A stretch of DNA of 58,622 nt from Gilliamella intestini (GTDB taxonomy: Bacteria; Pseudomonadota; Gammaproteobacteria; Enterobacterales; Orbaceae), in contig NZ_FMBA01000013.1 of NCBI RefSeq assembly GCF_900094935.1, forward strand, positions 1 to 58,622, read 5' to 3'. The translations under genes were made by a program, and so were the position numbers. Under the pieces are notes generated by a model that was given only the letters and a program-made list of their open reading frames with translations, ran no database searches and was not told the origin of the DNA. Positions 7,371 through 17,059 of this stretch are shown one piece after another. Each line of letters begins with the position of its first letter. The stretch's first letter is position 1.

Positions 7371-8795
7371 TTATTTCTTCTTCGCTTTAGCATTTGGTAA
7401 ATCAGTGACAGAGCCTTCATAAATTTCAGAGGCTAAGCCAATTGATTCATGCAATGTTGGGTGAGCATGAATTGTTAATGCGATATCTTCGGCATCACAA
7501 CCCATTTCGACAGCTAAGGTGATTTCACCAAGTAATTCACCACCATTTGCGCCAACAATCGCACCACCTAATAGGCGATTATCTTCTTTATTGAAGATCA
7601 GTTTTGTCATCCCCTCAGAGCAATCAGAAGCGATAGCTCGTCCTGAAGCTGCCCATGGGAAGATTGATACTTCATAATCAATACCTTTTTCTTTCGCTTC
7701 TTTTTCAGTTAAGCCAACCCAAGCAACTTCTGGTTCAGTATAGGCGATAGAAGGAATGGTTTTTGGATCAAAGAAGTGTTTTTTACCTGCAATCACTTCT
7801 GCTGCCACATGGCCTTCGTGTACGCCTTTGTGCGCAAGCATTGGTTGACCAACAATATCTCCAATTGCATAGATATGCGGAACATTGGTACGCATCTGTT
7901 TATCTACTTCGATAAATCCACGGTCAGTAACATTAACGCCTGCTTTTTCCGCACTAATTAATTTACCATTTGGTGTACGACCAATAGCCACTAATACCGC
8001 ATCATAAGTATGAGTTTCGGTGCTACCGTCTTTCTTTTCCATGGTGACATAAATTGCATCATGTTTTGCTTCAACGGTAGTAACTTTAGTTTCCAATCGT
8101 AAAGTGAATTTCTTTTGGATCTGTTTAGTAAAGACTTTAATTACATCTTTATCAGCAGCCGGAATCACTTGATCAAACATTTCAACTACATCGACTTCTG
8201 AACCAAGTGCATGGTATACAGTCCCCATTTCAAGACCTATAATTCCACCACCCATTAATAATAATTTTTTAGGAATGGTGGTTAAGGCTAAGGCATCTGT
8301 AGAATCCCAAATACGAGGATCATCATGTGGAATAAAAGGCAACTTGATTGGACGAGAACCCGCTGCAATAATTGCGTTATCAAAGGTGATCTTAGTAATT
8401 CCTTTTGATGAAGTCACCTCCATTGTATGACTACCGGTAAACTGTGCTTCACCTTGAATAACATTAACTTTGCGCATTTTGGCCATACTAGCTAGTCCAT
8501 TAGTCAGTTGACTAATAACTTTTTCTTTCCAACCACGCACTTTGTCTAATTCAAGTCTAGGTGTACCAAAATGGATACCATGTTCGGTTAATGATTTTGC
8601 TTCATCCATTACTTTAGCAACATGAAGTAATGCTTTTGATGGAATACAGCCTACATTTAAACAAACACCACCAAGTGTTGAATAACGTTCAACAAGGGTA
8701 ACTTCTAGTCCAAGGTCGGCTGCACGGAACGCAGCAGAATAACCCGCTGGTCCTGCTCCTAAAACCACAACTTGTGTTTTAACATCTTGACTCAT
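7371..8795 (-). CDS. lpd: Dihydrolipoyl dehydrogenase (E3)
   Basis: Flavoprotein disulfide reductase that reoxidises dihydrolipoyl groups of the pyruvate (and other 2-oxo acid) dehydrogenase complexes, passing electrons through FAD to NAD+. Visible: N-terminal FAD-binding VVLGAGPAGYSAAFRAADLG; redox-active disulfide in GGVCLNVGCIPSK; NAD-binding GGGIIGLEMGTVYHALG; FAD motif YAIGDIVGQPMLAHK; C-terminal active-site HAHPTLHE. At 474 residues it matches E. coli Lpd. Last gene of the operon, 16 bases after aceF, with a strong terminator beyond. The C terminus ends in a lysine-rich tail. Confidence 0.97.
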   Translation of the reverse strand: MSQDVKTQVVVLGAGPAGYSAAFRAADLGLEVTLVERYSTLGGVCLNVGCIPSKALLHVAKVMDEAKSLTEHGIHFGTPRLELDKVRGWKEKVISQLTNGLASMAKMRKVNVIQGEAQFTGSHTMEVTSSKGITKITFDNAIIAAGSRPIKLPFIPHDDPRIWDSTDALALTTIPKKLLLMGGGIIGLEMGTVYHALGSEVDVVEMFDQVIPAADKDVIKVFTKQIQKKFTLRLETKVTTVEAKHDAIYVTMEKKDGSTETHTYDAVLVAIGRTPNGKLISAEKAGVNVTDRGFIEVDKQMRTNVPHIYAIGDIVGQPMLAHKGVHEGHVAAEVIAGKKHFFDPKTIPSIAYTEPEVAWVGLTEKEAKEKGIDYEVSIFPWAASGRAIASDCSEGMTKLIFNKEDNRLLGGAIVGANGGELLGEITLAVEMGCDAEDIALTIHAHPTLHESIGLASEIYEGSVTDLPNAKAKKK

Positions 8796-8811
8796 AATTT
8801 GATCTCCTTAA

Positions 8812-10419
8812 TTACATCACTAAACGACGTAAGTCGGATAAGACGTTAACAATATGGCTTAAGAAGCGTGCCCCATCAGCACCATCAATAACTCGGTGAT
8901 CGAATGATAATGATAAAGGCAACATTAAGCGTGGTGTAAACTCTTTGCCATTCCAAACTGGTTTCATGCTAGAGCGAGATACACCTAAAATACCAACTTC
9001 TGGCGCATTAACAATTGGTGTAAACGAGGTTGTACCAATGCCGCCAAGGCTAGAAATAGTGAAACATCCACCTTGCATATCGCTACCTGTCAATTTACCT
9101 TCACGTGCCTTTTTAGAAATTGCCGCAAGCTCACGAGAAAGTTCAACAATACCTTTTTTATCAACATCTTTAAATACTGGCACAACAAGACCATTTGGTG
9201 TATCGACAGCAACGCCAATATTAATGTATTTTTTGATAATTAAGGTTTGGGCATCTTCAGATAATGAGCTATTAAAGCGTGGATACGCTGTTAATGCACT
9301 GGCTACCGCTTTCATGATAAACACAAGTGGCGTGATCTTAAGATCAAGTTTTTTCTTATCTGCTTCTGCATTTTGTTGCTTACGGAATGCTTCTAAATCA
9401 GTAATATCCGTTTCATCAAATTCTGTCACATGAGGGATCATTACCCAGTTACGGTGTAAATTGGCTCCTGAGACTTTTTGAATTTTAGTTAATGGTAAGC
9501 TTTCAATTTCACCAAATTTACTAAAATCAACTTTCGGCCATGGTAATAAACCTGGCAATGCGCCACCTGCCGCACCACTTTCAACTTGCTTAACTGCATT
9601 TTTAACGTAAGTTTGAATGTCTTCACGTAAAATACGGTTTTTAGGGCCTGTAGCAGTAACTTTTGCTAGATTTACGCCAAATTCACGCGCTAAACGGCGT
9701 ACTGAAGGTGTTGCGTGTGCATAAGCATCATTTTCAACAAATTCATTGCTCGATGATACTGGCGCTGATTTTGCGACAGCAGGTGCTGGTGTAGGTGCAG
9801 TTGCTGCTTTTTCAGCAATAGGTGCTGAAGCTGCTGGCACTGTTTGGGTAGCTGGCGCTGCACTAGATGTGGTTTCAAATTCCATGATTTTGGAACCTGT
9901 TTTCACTTTATCACCTACTTTTATCGTGATGCTTTTAACTGTACCTGCAATAGTTGCTGGTACTTCCATTGACGCTTTATCACCTTCAACGGTAATTAAT
10001 GAATCATCAACAGATATAGTATCACCTACTTTTACCAAAATTTCCGTTACTTCGACTTCATCACCACCAATATCTGGAACTTTTACATCTACAATTTGGC
10101 TAGTTGCAGTTGGCGTTACTTCAACTTTTGGTGCTTCTTGTGCTGTAGCTGGAGCTGGAGCTGGAGCTGGAGCAGCAGTTTCGCCACCTTGCCCATCAAA
10201 GACCATAATGTCAACGCCTGTTTTGACTTTATCGCCAATTTTTACAGAAATAGATTTAACAATACCAGCCTGTGGTGCAGGGATTTCCATTGATGCTTTA
10301 TCACCTTCAACTGTCATAATTGACTGATCAGCTTCAACTTTATCGCCTATTTTAACCAGAATTTCGGTTACTTCTACTTCGTCACCACCGATATCAGGTA
10401 ATTTGATTTGAATACTCAT
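8812..10419 (-). CDS. aceF: Pyruvate dehydrogenase E2, dihydrolipoyl acetyltransferase
   Basis: Core subunit that carries acetyl groups from E1 to CoA on lipoyl arms. Domains: lipoyl 1 (residues ~2-75, lipoyl Lys41 in VEGDKASME), an Ala-Pro linker encoded by a short GGAGCT-type repeat, lipoyl 2 (~108-180, Lys148), a second Ala-Pro linker, the E1/E3-binding domain ([14 protein letters not shown], ~235-270) and the catalytic domain ending with active-site [12 protein letters not shown]. Two lipoyl domains rather than the three of E. coli explain the length of 535. Lies 12 bases after aceE. It needs the lipoate made and attached by the divergent lipB-lipA products. Confidence 0.96.
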   Translation of the reverse strand: MSIQIKLPDIGGDEVEVTEILVKIGDKVEADQSIMTVEGDKASMEIPAPQAGIVKSISVKIGDKVKTGVDIMVFDGQGGETAAPAPAPAPATAQEAPKVEVTPTATSQIVDVKVPDIGGDEVEVTEILVKVGDTISVDDSLITVEGDKASMEVPATIAGTVKSITIKVGDKVKTGSKIMEFETTSSAAPATQTVPAASAPIAEKAATAPTPAPAVAKSAPVSSSNEFVENDAYAHATPSVRRLAREFGVNLAKVTATGPKNRILREDIQTYVKNAVKQVESGAAGGALPGLLPWPKVDFSKFGEIESLPLTKIQKVSGANLHRNWVMIPHVTEFDETDITDLEAFRKQQNAEADKKKLDLKITPLVFIMKAVASALTAYPRFNSSLSEDAQTLIIKKYINIGVAVDTPNGLVVPVFKDVDKKGIVELSRELAAISKKAREGKLTGSDMQGGCFTISSLGGIGTTSFTPIVNAPEVGILGVSRSSMKPVWNGKEFTPRLMLPLSLSFDHRVIDGADGARFLSHIVNVLSDLRRLVM

Positions 10420-10431
10420 TATAATAACCTC

Positions 10432-13098
10432 TTATGCAATTCGTGGATTAAGTTTATCGGCATTGATTTCGAATTTTTTGATCGCATCTTCAACAACGCT
10501 AACTTCAATATCGCCACGTTTAGCAAGTTCACCCAATGCTGCAACCACAACATAAGATGCATCGACTTCAAAATGATGACGTAAATTTTCACGGCTATCA
10601 CTGCGACCAAAGCCGTCTGTGCCAAGCACTCGATAACTTTCAGCAGGTACAAATCCGCGAATTTGCTCAGCAAAAATTTTCATATAATCAGTTGAAACCA
10701 CCGCTGGGTTGTTATTCATAATTTGTGCAACATAAGGCACTTTAGGTGTTTCACTTGGATGTAACATATTGTATCGTTCACAATCTTGCCCATCACGAGC
10801 CAGTTCAGTAAAGGATGTTACACTATAAACTTCAGAGCTAATACCATAGTTTTTCGCTAAAATATCAGCCGCTTCACGCACATGGCGCAAAATTGAACCA
10901 GAACCTAATAACTGTACTGTTGGTTTGCCTTTTTGACCTTCAACGGTATCTAGTTTATAAATACCACGTCGAATACCTTCTTCTGCACCTTCTGGCATTG
11001 CAGGTTGTGCATAGTTTTCGTTAAGTGTTGTAATGTAGTAATAAACATTTTCTTGTTCGCCATACATACGACGTAAACCATCTTGCATAATAACCGCAAC
11101 TTCATAAGCATAAGCCGGATCGTATGAGATACAATTAGGCATAGTTAATGATTGAATATGGCTATGACCATCTTGATGTTGTAAACCTTCACCATTTAGT
11201 GTGGTACGACCAGAAGTCCCGCCAATCATAAATCCACGTGCTTGCTGATCACCTGCTGCCCACATTAAATCGCCAATGCGTTGGAAACCAAACATAGAAT
11301 AGTAAATATAGAATGGAATCATTGGGAAATCATTGGTACTATAGGAGGTTGCAGCCGCTAACCATGAAGCGGTTGCACCACATTCATTAATTCCTTCTTG
11401 GAGAATTTGACCTTTTTCATCTTCACGGTAATAAGCAACTTGTTCTTTATCTTGCGGTGTATATTGTTGACCGTGTGGGTTATAAATCCCAATTTGACGG
11501 AACAAACCTTCCATACCAAAAGTACGAGCTTCATCAGCCAAAATTGGCACTAATCGTGGTGCTAATTCTTTATCCTTCAGCATAATGTTAAGTGCTCGGA
11601 CAAACGCAATTGTGGTTGATATTTCTTTTGATTGAGCTTCAAGTAATGAAGAGAATTCACTTAGTGCTGGAATAGAAACAGTACCAGAGAACTTAGTTAA
11701 TCGCGATGGAACATAACCATGTAATGCATTACGACGTTCATGGATATACTTGTATTCTGGAGTATGTTCTTCAAATTTAATGTATGGTAATTTTTCAAGT
11801 GCTTCATCTGTTACTGGAATATTGAAGAAATCACGAACATGACGCACGCCATCCATATTCATTTTTTTCACTTGGTGTGCAATGTTTTTCGCTTCAGCAG
11901 CTTCACCCATACCATAACCTTTAATGGTGTGAGCTAAAATAACGGTTGGGCGATCTTTAGTTTCTTTTGCTCGTTGGAATGCAGCAAACATTTTAGCAGG
12001 ATCTTGACCACCACGGTTTAATCTAAAGATTTCTTCATCAGACATATCTTTAACTAATTCAGCGGTTTCTGGATATTTACCAAAGAAATGCTCACGCACA
12101 TAAGCGCCGTCTTTAGATTTTAAGGTTTGATAATCGCCATCTAGCGTTTCATTCATCAGGCGAATTAATTTACCAGATTTATCTTTTTGTAATAATTTAT
12201 CCCAGCGATCACCCCAAAGAACTTTAATGACATTCCAGCCGGCACCACCAAATACACCTTCTAATTCATTTATGATTTTACCATTACCCGTTACTGGACC
12301 ATCTAATCGTTGTAAATTACAGTTGATAACAAAAACTAAATTATCAAGTTTTTCACGTGTTGCAACGGTGATTGCCCCTTTTGATTCTGGTTCATCCATC
12401 TCACCGTCACCTAAGAAAGCATAGACAGTTTGTTCAGAAGTATCTTTCAACCCACGATTTTCTAAATATTTTAAAAAACGTGCTTGGTAAATTGCACTAA
12501 TAGGACCAAGTCCCATTGATACTGTTGGGAATTGCCAGAATTCTGGAAGTAATTTAGGATGAGGATATGATGGTAAACCTTTACCATGAACTTCTTGACG
12601 AAAATTATCTAACTGCTCTTCGGTTAAACGTCCTTCAATAAAGGCTCGAGAGTAAATACCAGGTGAGATATGTCCTTGGAAGTAAATTAAATCACCGCCA
12701 TCTTTTTCATTACGAGCACGGAAAAAGTGGTTAAAACAGACTTCATAAAAAGTAGCTGCAGATTGGAACGATGCCATATGACCACCAAGCTCTAAATCTT
12801 TCTTTGAAGCTCGTAACACCATCATAATTGCATTCCAACGGACAATTGAACGAATACGTCTTTCTATTTCCCAATCGCCAGGATATGTAGGTTGTTCTTC
12901 TACTGGAATTGTATTGACATAATTACTTGTTGAAGATCCAAACAGTACTGGAACACCCCCATCTCTCGCCTTATTAACTATTTGTTCAATAATATATTGT
13001 GCACGTTCGATTCCTTCTTCTCGAATAATAGACTCAACACTTTTGAGCCAATCTTGTGTTTCAATGGGATCGACATCATTCATTTGCATGTCCGACAT
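10432..13098 (-). CDS. aceE: Pyruvate dehydrogenase E1, homodimeric type
   Basis: Thiamine-diphosphate enzyme that decarboxylates pyruvate and acetylates the lipoyl domains of AceF. The start is set at 13098 (MSDMQMNDVDPIETQDW), preceded by AGAGG; an in-frame start at 13131 adds residues unlike any family member. The resulting 888 residues match E. coli AceE (887). Visible: GDGEMDEPESKGA and FVINCNLQRLDGPV (ThDP/Mg binding), HTIKGYGMG, ADEARTFGMEGLFRQIGIY. First gene of aceE-aceF-lpd. No pdhR-like regulator is upstream, unlike E. coli; instead lipB is divergent. Confidence 0.97.
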   Translation of the reverse strand: MSDMQMNDVDPIETQDWLKSVESIIREEGIERAQYIIEQIVNKARDGGVPVLFGSSTSNYVNTIPVEEQPTYPGDWEIERRIRSIVRWNAIMMVLRASKKDLELGGHMASFQSAATFYEVCFNHFFRARNEKDGGDLIYFQGHISPGIYSRAFIEGRLTEEQLDNFRQEVHGKGLPSYPHPKLLPEFWQFPTVSMGLGPISAIYQARFLKYLENRGLKDTSEQTVYAFLGDGEMDEPESKGAITVATREKLDNLVFVINCNLQRLDGPVTGNGKIINELEGVFGGAGWNVIKVLWGDRWDKLLQKDKSGKLIRLMNETLDGDYQTLKSKDGAYVREHFFGKYPETAELVKDMSDEEIFRLNRGGQDPAKMFAAFQRAKETKDRPTVILAHTIKGYGMGEAAEAKNIAHQVKKMNMDGVRHVRDFFNIPVTDEALEKLPYIKFEEHTPEYKYIHERRNALHGYVPSRLTKFSGTVSIPALSEFSSLLEAQSKEISTTIAFVRALNIMLKDKELAPRLVPILADEARTFGMEGLFRQIGIYNPHGQQYTPQDKEQVAYYREDEKGQILQEGINECGATASWLAAATSYSTNDFPMIPFYIYYSMFGFQRIGDLMWAAGDQQARGFMIGGTSGRTTLNGEGLQHQDGHSHIQSLTMPNCISYDPAYAYEVAVIMQDGLRRMYGEQENVYYYITTLNENYAQPAMPEGAEEGIRRGIYKLDTVEGQKGKPTVQLLGSGSILRHVREAADILAKNYGISSEVYSVTSFTELARDGQDCERYNMLHPSETPKVPYVAQIMNNNPAVVSTDYMKIFAEQIRGFVPAESYRVLGTDGFGRSDSRENLRHHFEVDASYVVVAALGELAKRGDIEVSVVEDAIKKFEINADKLNPRIA

Positions 13099-13473
13099 AT
13101 AAAAACCTCTTTTTTGTTTAGAAAAATGCATTATTTGCTATTCTTAATTACATTAAAAAACGTAACAAAAAAAGCTTAAACTCTGCATTACGGAGCTTCA
13201 TTAATATCAGTCTGCCATTTAAATAAAAAAAGTAAAGCAAACTGCCAGTTCGAAAAGAATGTTAATTCCTATCAAATTAATCAACTATTTCAATATTAGT
13301 AATAAAACTAATATTATTTATATGATAAATAAGTAAATTTTACCTAATGATAAATATAAATGTTATTCCTAATAGCTATTCTAATAATAACTACAGGTTG
13401 TCAATTTATTATAAAATCTGTTATATACTCGTAAAAATTGCGATAATACTACTTGAAGATAACAGAAAAAACT
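13099..13473. other. Divergent control region of aceE and lipB
   Basis: About 375 AT-rich bases between the two starts, holding promoters for both directions. No PdhR-type operator (AATTGGTnnnACCAATT) is seen. The lipB promoter is listed separately. Short AT-rich inverted repeats around 13295-13325 (TTAGT...ACTAATATT) may be regulatory. Confidence 0.55.
13398..13426 (+). promoter_or_regulatory. Probable sigma-70 promoter of lipB-lipA
   Basis: TTGTCA at 13398-13403, a 17-base spacer, then TTATAT at 13421-13426 (TATACT two bases on overlaps it). It lies ~48 bases upstream of the chosen lipB start. Inferred from consensus only. Confidence 0.55.
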
Positions 13474-14094
13474 ATGATCATTAATAATGTCATAATCAAA
13501 GACTTAAAAATTAAACCATATGTGTATACCTATCAAGCTATGCATAACTTTACAAAACAACGTAATGAGCATTCTCTTGATGAAATCTGGTTAGTCGAAC
13601 ATGAACCCGTATTTACCCAAGGTAAAGTTGGTAAAGCAGAACATTTATTAAATCAGACAAATATCCCTGTTATTCAGACCGATCGCGGTGGTCAAATTAC
13701 TTACCATGCTCCAGGCCAACAAATCATGTATATTTTATTTGATTTAAAAAGACTTAAGATAGGTATCCGAGATGTAGTTAATTATTTAGAAAACAGTGTC
13801 ATTCAAACATTGCTCCATTATGGTATTATAGCTCATGCAAAGTCTGATGCACCGGGAGTATATATTAACGAAAAGAAAATTTGTTCACTTGGTTTGCATA
13901 TCAGTCGTGGATGCACTTTACATGGACTTGCATTCAATATCGATATGGATCTTTCCCCTTTCAATAACATTAACCCTTGTGGCTACGCCGGATTACAAAT
14001 GACGCAACTAAAAGAATATGTCTATCAAATTAATCATAAAGAGATAAAACAACTATTAACTAATAATTTTATTAAGCAGTTACCTCAAAGATAA
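13474..14094 (+). CDS. lipB: Octanoyl-[acyl-carrier protein]:protein N-octanoyltransferase
   Basis: Transfers octanoyl from ACP onto the lipoyl-domain lysine, the first step of de novo lipoylation. Visible: [45 protein letters not shown] (catalytic Lys region) and [11 protein letters not shown] (catalytic Cys). An in-frame TTG at 13453 would add 7 residues; the ATG at 13474 ([11 protein letters not shown]) matches the family start better. Lies 10 bases before lipA, so the two form an operon, and divergent from aceE, whose E2 product is their substrate. Confidence 0.95.
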   Translation: MIINNVIIKDLKIKPYVYTYQAMHNFTKQRNEHSLDEIWLVEHEPVFTQGKVGKAEHLLNQTNIPVIQTDRGGQITYHAPGQQIMYILFDLKRLKIGIRDVVNYLENSVIQTLLHYGIIAHAKSDAPGVYINEKKICSLGLHISRGCTLHGLAFNIDMDLSPFNNINPCGYAGLQMTQLKEYVYQINHKEIKQLLTNNFIKQLPQR

Positions 14095-14104
14095 GATACC
14101 AATT

Positions 14105-15064
14105 ATGCAAAATAATGAAACAATAATCAGAAGTTCGAAATATCGTGATGCTGACAAGACACGCTTAATTCCAACTGTAACATTAGAAGATGTAGCACCA
14201 CTAAAAAAACCTGAATGGATGAGAATTAAATTATCTGCTCACTCTGATAATATTGCGCATATTAAAAGTACCATGCGCAAACATGGATTACATTCAGTCT
14301 GTGAAGAAGCTTCTTGCCCTAATTTAGCTGAATGTTTTAATCATGGCACAGCTACTTTTATGATTTTGGGCGACATTTGTACCCGCCGTTGCCCGTTTTG
14401 TGATGTAGCTCATGGCAGACCATTGCCACCAGATAGTAAAGAACCCACTAAGCTTGCGCAAATCATTCAAGAAATGAAATTACGCTATGTTGTTATTACC
14501 TCAGTTGATAGGGATGATTTAAAAGATGGTGGAGCTAGCCATTTTGCTAATTGTACTCGAGAAATCAGAGCATTAAACCCAAATATAAAGGTTGAAACAT
14601 TAACACCGGATTTTCGTGGTTGTATTGATGAAGCAATTGATGTCTTAAGTGATAACCCACCTGATGTATTTAATCATAATTTAGAAAATATACCTCGCTT
14701 ATATAAGAAAATCCGCCCTGGCGCTAACTATGAAGGATCACTTAAATTACTGGCAGCATTTAAAGAACGATATCCTGAAATTCCTACAAAATCTGGGTTA
14801 ATGGTAGGACTTGGCGAAACAAATCAGGAATTAATTCAAGTGTTAAAAGATTTACGTAGTCATGGTGTTACTATGTTGACGCTTGGTCAATATTTACAAC
14901 CAAGTAAATATCATTTACCCGTTGAACGTTATGTTTCACCACAAGAATTTGAAGAATTAAAGCAAACGGCATTAAATATGGGATTCACTCATGCAGCTTG
15001 TGGGCCATTTGTACGTTCATCTTATCATGCTGATTTACAAGCAATGGGCAAAGAGGTGAAGTAA
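14105..15064 (+). CDS. lipA: Lipoyl synthase
   Basis: Radical SAM enzyme that inserts two sulfurs into the octanoyl chain on lipoyl domains. Visible: the auxiliary [4Fe-4S] cysteine motif [12 protein letters not shown] and the radical-SAM motif [10 protein letters not shown] (CxxxCxxC), followed by [13 protein letters not shown] and SGLMVGLGE; the C-terminal serine of the family is in [10 protein letters not shown]. Length 319 matches E. coli LipA (321). Second gene of the lipB-lipA operon. It completes a local module in which pdh and its cofactor genes share one control region. Confidence 0.97.
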   Translation: MQNNETIIRSSKYRDADKTRLIPTVTLEDVAPLKKPEWMRIKLSAHSDNIAHIKSTMRKHGLHSVCEEASCPNLAECFNHGTATFMILGDICTRRCPFCDVAHGRPLPPDSKEPTKLAQIIQEMKLRYVVITSVDRDDLKDGGASHFANCTREIRALNPNIKVETLTPDFRGCIDEAIDVLSDNPPDVFNHNLENIPRLYKKIRPGANYEGSLKLLAAFKERYPEIPTKSGLMVGLGETNQELIQVLKDLRSHGVTMLTLGQYLQPSKYHLPVERYVSPQEFEELKQTALNMGFTHAACGPFVRSSYHADLQAMGKEVK

Positions 15065-15097
15065 TCTTCACCTTTATTATTCTATTCAAAAGTTAAA

Positions 15098-16870
15098 TCA
15101 ATTATCCACAACCATAAAACGGCGATTTTCAGTGACAATTTGCAAAAAGATTGGTAAGCTAATTTTTTCTCCTTTTTGCAATTTACCATTAATATCATAA
15201 ATTTTAGAACGACCAAAAGCATCTAAAACAACCGTTTTATCATCATAAAGTGCAGCTATAGTATTTTCATCACCAGCGACTAGCCATTGTCTAGGCTTTC
15301 GTGTAAATAAGTTTTTACCTTGACTGTATTGTTGAGGTGGCGTAGTAACATAAAATGCGTCTTGCATTAATGTAAGCATAATATCAGTTTGCGAAGTTGC
15401 TTCTGTTATTTCGGCACTTCCTTTATTTGGCCATGATATAATCAATGGTACTTTTAATGATTCTCTCTTAAAATTGCTACTTGTATTGCGTGATGCTACT
15501 TTTTTCACCTCGTCAATTTTAATATCATTCGAACCAGTAATAACAATAATCGTATCATCATAGGCATTAGATAATCTTAAATATGCAATTAATGATTCGA
15601 TATATTGATCTAACTTTTTAGCTTCAGATTGAAGATCAGATATCGTGTTTTTTTTATTTTTGCTTCCCAATGAATACTGGATTATAGAAAACAAAGGTGC
15701 ATGATTAGCAAGACTATTTTGTTCTTCATGCCAAGCCCTCCAGTTTTCTGTTATTTGTTTATTAGATTGTTTTTTAGGTTGTGGTATTGAAAAATTAGAT
15801 AACAAAGCTGAACGATATAAAGGTTCAGCAAAACCATTTTCCGAAAATAGACCTAAGTTGTAGTGTTGTTTTGTAACGACATCAAGCAATACGGACGGTT
15901 TATGTCCAACAAGAATACTATTATAATAATTAGGATCTAACCCATAAAACAATGAAAAGTCATTTAAATAGGACTGATTACTTGCACCATAATGATTAGT
16001 AAAGAAAATATTATCTTGAGAAAACTCATTTAACCACGGCATATGTTTAGTTAATAAATTTGTATTCCACCCTTCAATAACAATCATTAACACATTATTT
16101 TTTATTGGCTTCTGATCATAAACAATACTTCCCAACGGATATTCAATTGCCATCGCAAAAGGATTTCCTTCTTGAGCAATACGATCACGATAACCATTTT
16201 CTTTAATAAAGCCATAACGCTCAAGAAAATGACGAGCAGTTAAAGGGTAAGAAAGAGGAAGACTTGAACGCTGCATAGTAATTGGTCGATAAAAATTAGC
16301 ATCAGCCCAGATATGAATCAAATGTGAGGCAACGAAACAAAGAATAAAAAGAATTACTACAGGCTTTGCATAGCGCTTACGTTTACTTAAGCTACGTAAT
16401 TTTTTCCAGCTCCATACCGAAAATAAAATTTCGATCAACAAAATAAACGGAATAGCAATAAATACCGTACTTAAATAAGTGACTTTTTGCGATGAAAATA
16501 ATTGCCAAATAGACAAATTAAGATGCATTCTAAAATGCGAAAAAACTTCAATATCAATAATTAATAATGAAAGACCTACTGTTGCAAAAACCGTTGCTAT
16601 AATCCTTTGCCATCGAGATGAATGAATTAAAAAACTTAACGGAAAAAGAAGAACCAAATAAGCAATAAAGGTCAAATAGCTGAAATGTCCGATTGCACTG
16701 GTAATTGCATAAAATCGACCCATAAAAGTACGAGGCCAATCTGCAATGAATAAATATTGACTACCTAGTAAAATTACAACAAAAATATTAAACAACGTAA
16801 ACCAATGTCCCCAACTCACAATTTGTGAGGCACGATAGTCTTTGAAGTAAGTATTTTTGATTTTGAGCAT
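15098..16870 (-). CDS. yejM: Inner-membrane sulfatase-like regulator of LPS synthesis (YejM/LapC/PbgA family)
   Basis: The N-terminal ~190 residues hold five hydrophobic membrane segments (e.g. FTLFNIFVVILLGSQYLF, IPFILLIEILFSVW). A periplasmic sulfatase/alkaline-phosphatase-like domain follows (IEGWNTNLLTKHMPWL, ITGSNDIKID). Opening residues YRASQIVSWGHWF are typical of YejM. At 590 residues it matches the E. coli protein (586), which senses lipid A and controls LpxC turnover through LapB. Convergent with lipA, 33 bases between stops. The sulfatase catalytic Ser/Cys appears to be absent, as in the family. Confidence 0.9.
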   Translation of the reverse strand: MLKIKNTYFKDYRASQIVSWGHWFTLFNIFVVILLGSQYLFIADWPRTFMGRFYAITSAIGHFSYLTFIAYLVLLFPLSFLIHSSRWQRIIATVFATVGLSLLIIDIEVFSHFRMHLNLSIWQLFSSQKVTYLSTVFIAIPFILLIEILFSVWSWKKLRSLSKRKRYAKPVVILFILCFVASHLIHIWADANFYRPITMQRSSLPLSYPLTARHFLERYGFIKENGYRDRIAQEGNPFAMAIEYPLGSIVYDQKPIKNNVLMIVIEGWNTNLLTKHMPWLNEFSQDNIFFTNHYGASNQSYLNDFSLFYGLDPNYYNSILVGHKPSVLLDVVTKQHYNLGLFSENGFAEPLYRSALLSNFSIPQPKKQSNKQITENWRAWHEEQNSLANHAPLFSIIQYSLGSKNKKNTISDLQSEAKKLDQYIESLIAYLRLSNAYDDTIIVITGSNDIKIDEVKKVASRNTSSNFKRESLKVPLIISWPNKGSAEITEATSQTDIMLTLMQDAFYVTTPPQQYSQGKNLFTRKPRQWLVAGDENTIAALYDDKTVVLDAFGRSKIYDINGKLQKGEKISLPIFLQIVTENRRFMVVDN

Positions 16871-17059
16871 ATTAAGTCGTTGCTAATGGTGATTATTAAG
16901 ATAAATAAACAATAAATTATGTTTTAGTTTACCTGATTTTAAAAAATCTTTCTGTAAATTTTTTATTTTCTACCATAAAGATCTTGGTAATCTGTTGGCG
17001 ATACATCGGATACTTGTTATAATTTCAAAATGAAATAAGTTAACAAAAAGATAAAAACT

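Noticed and set aside
10096-10327. Long open frames on the plus strand within aceF, e.g. with Gly/Ala/Ser repeats
   Set aside because: They are antisense readings of the Ala-Pro linker and lipoyl domains, whose codon composition opens the other strand.
10988-10999. CC followed by TTCTGGCATT, a 10-nt seed match with PAM to the spacer-like segment of the detached repeat pair (minus-strand reading of 56752-56781)
   Set aside because: It lies inside the aceE coding sequence, where the codons for MPEG explain it; pairing stops after 10 nt and no promoter is there. Probably chance.
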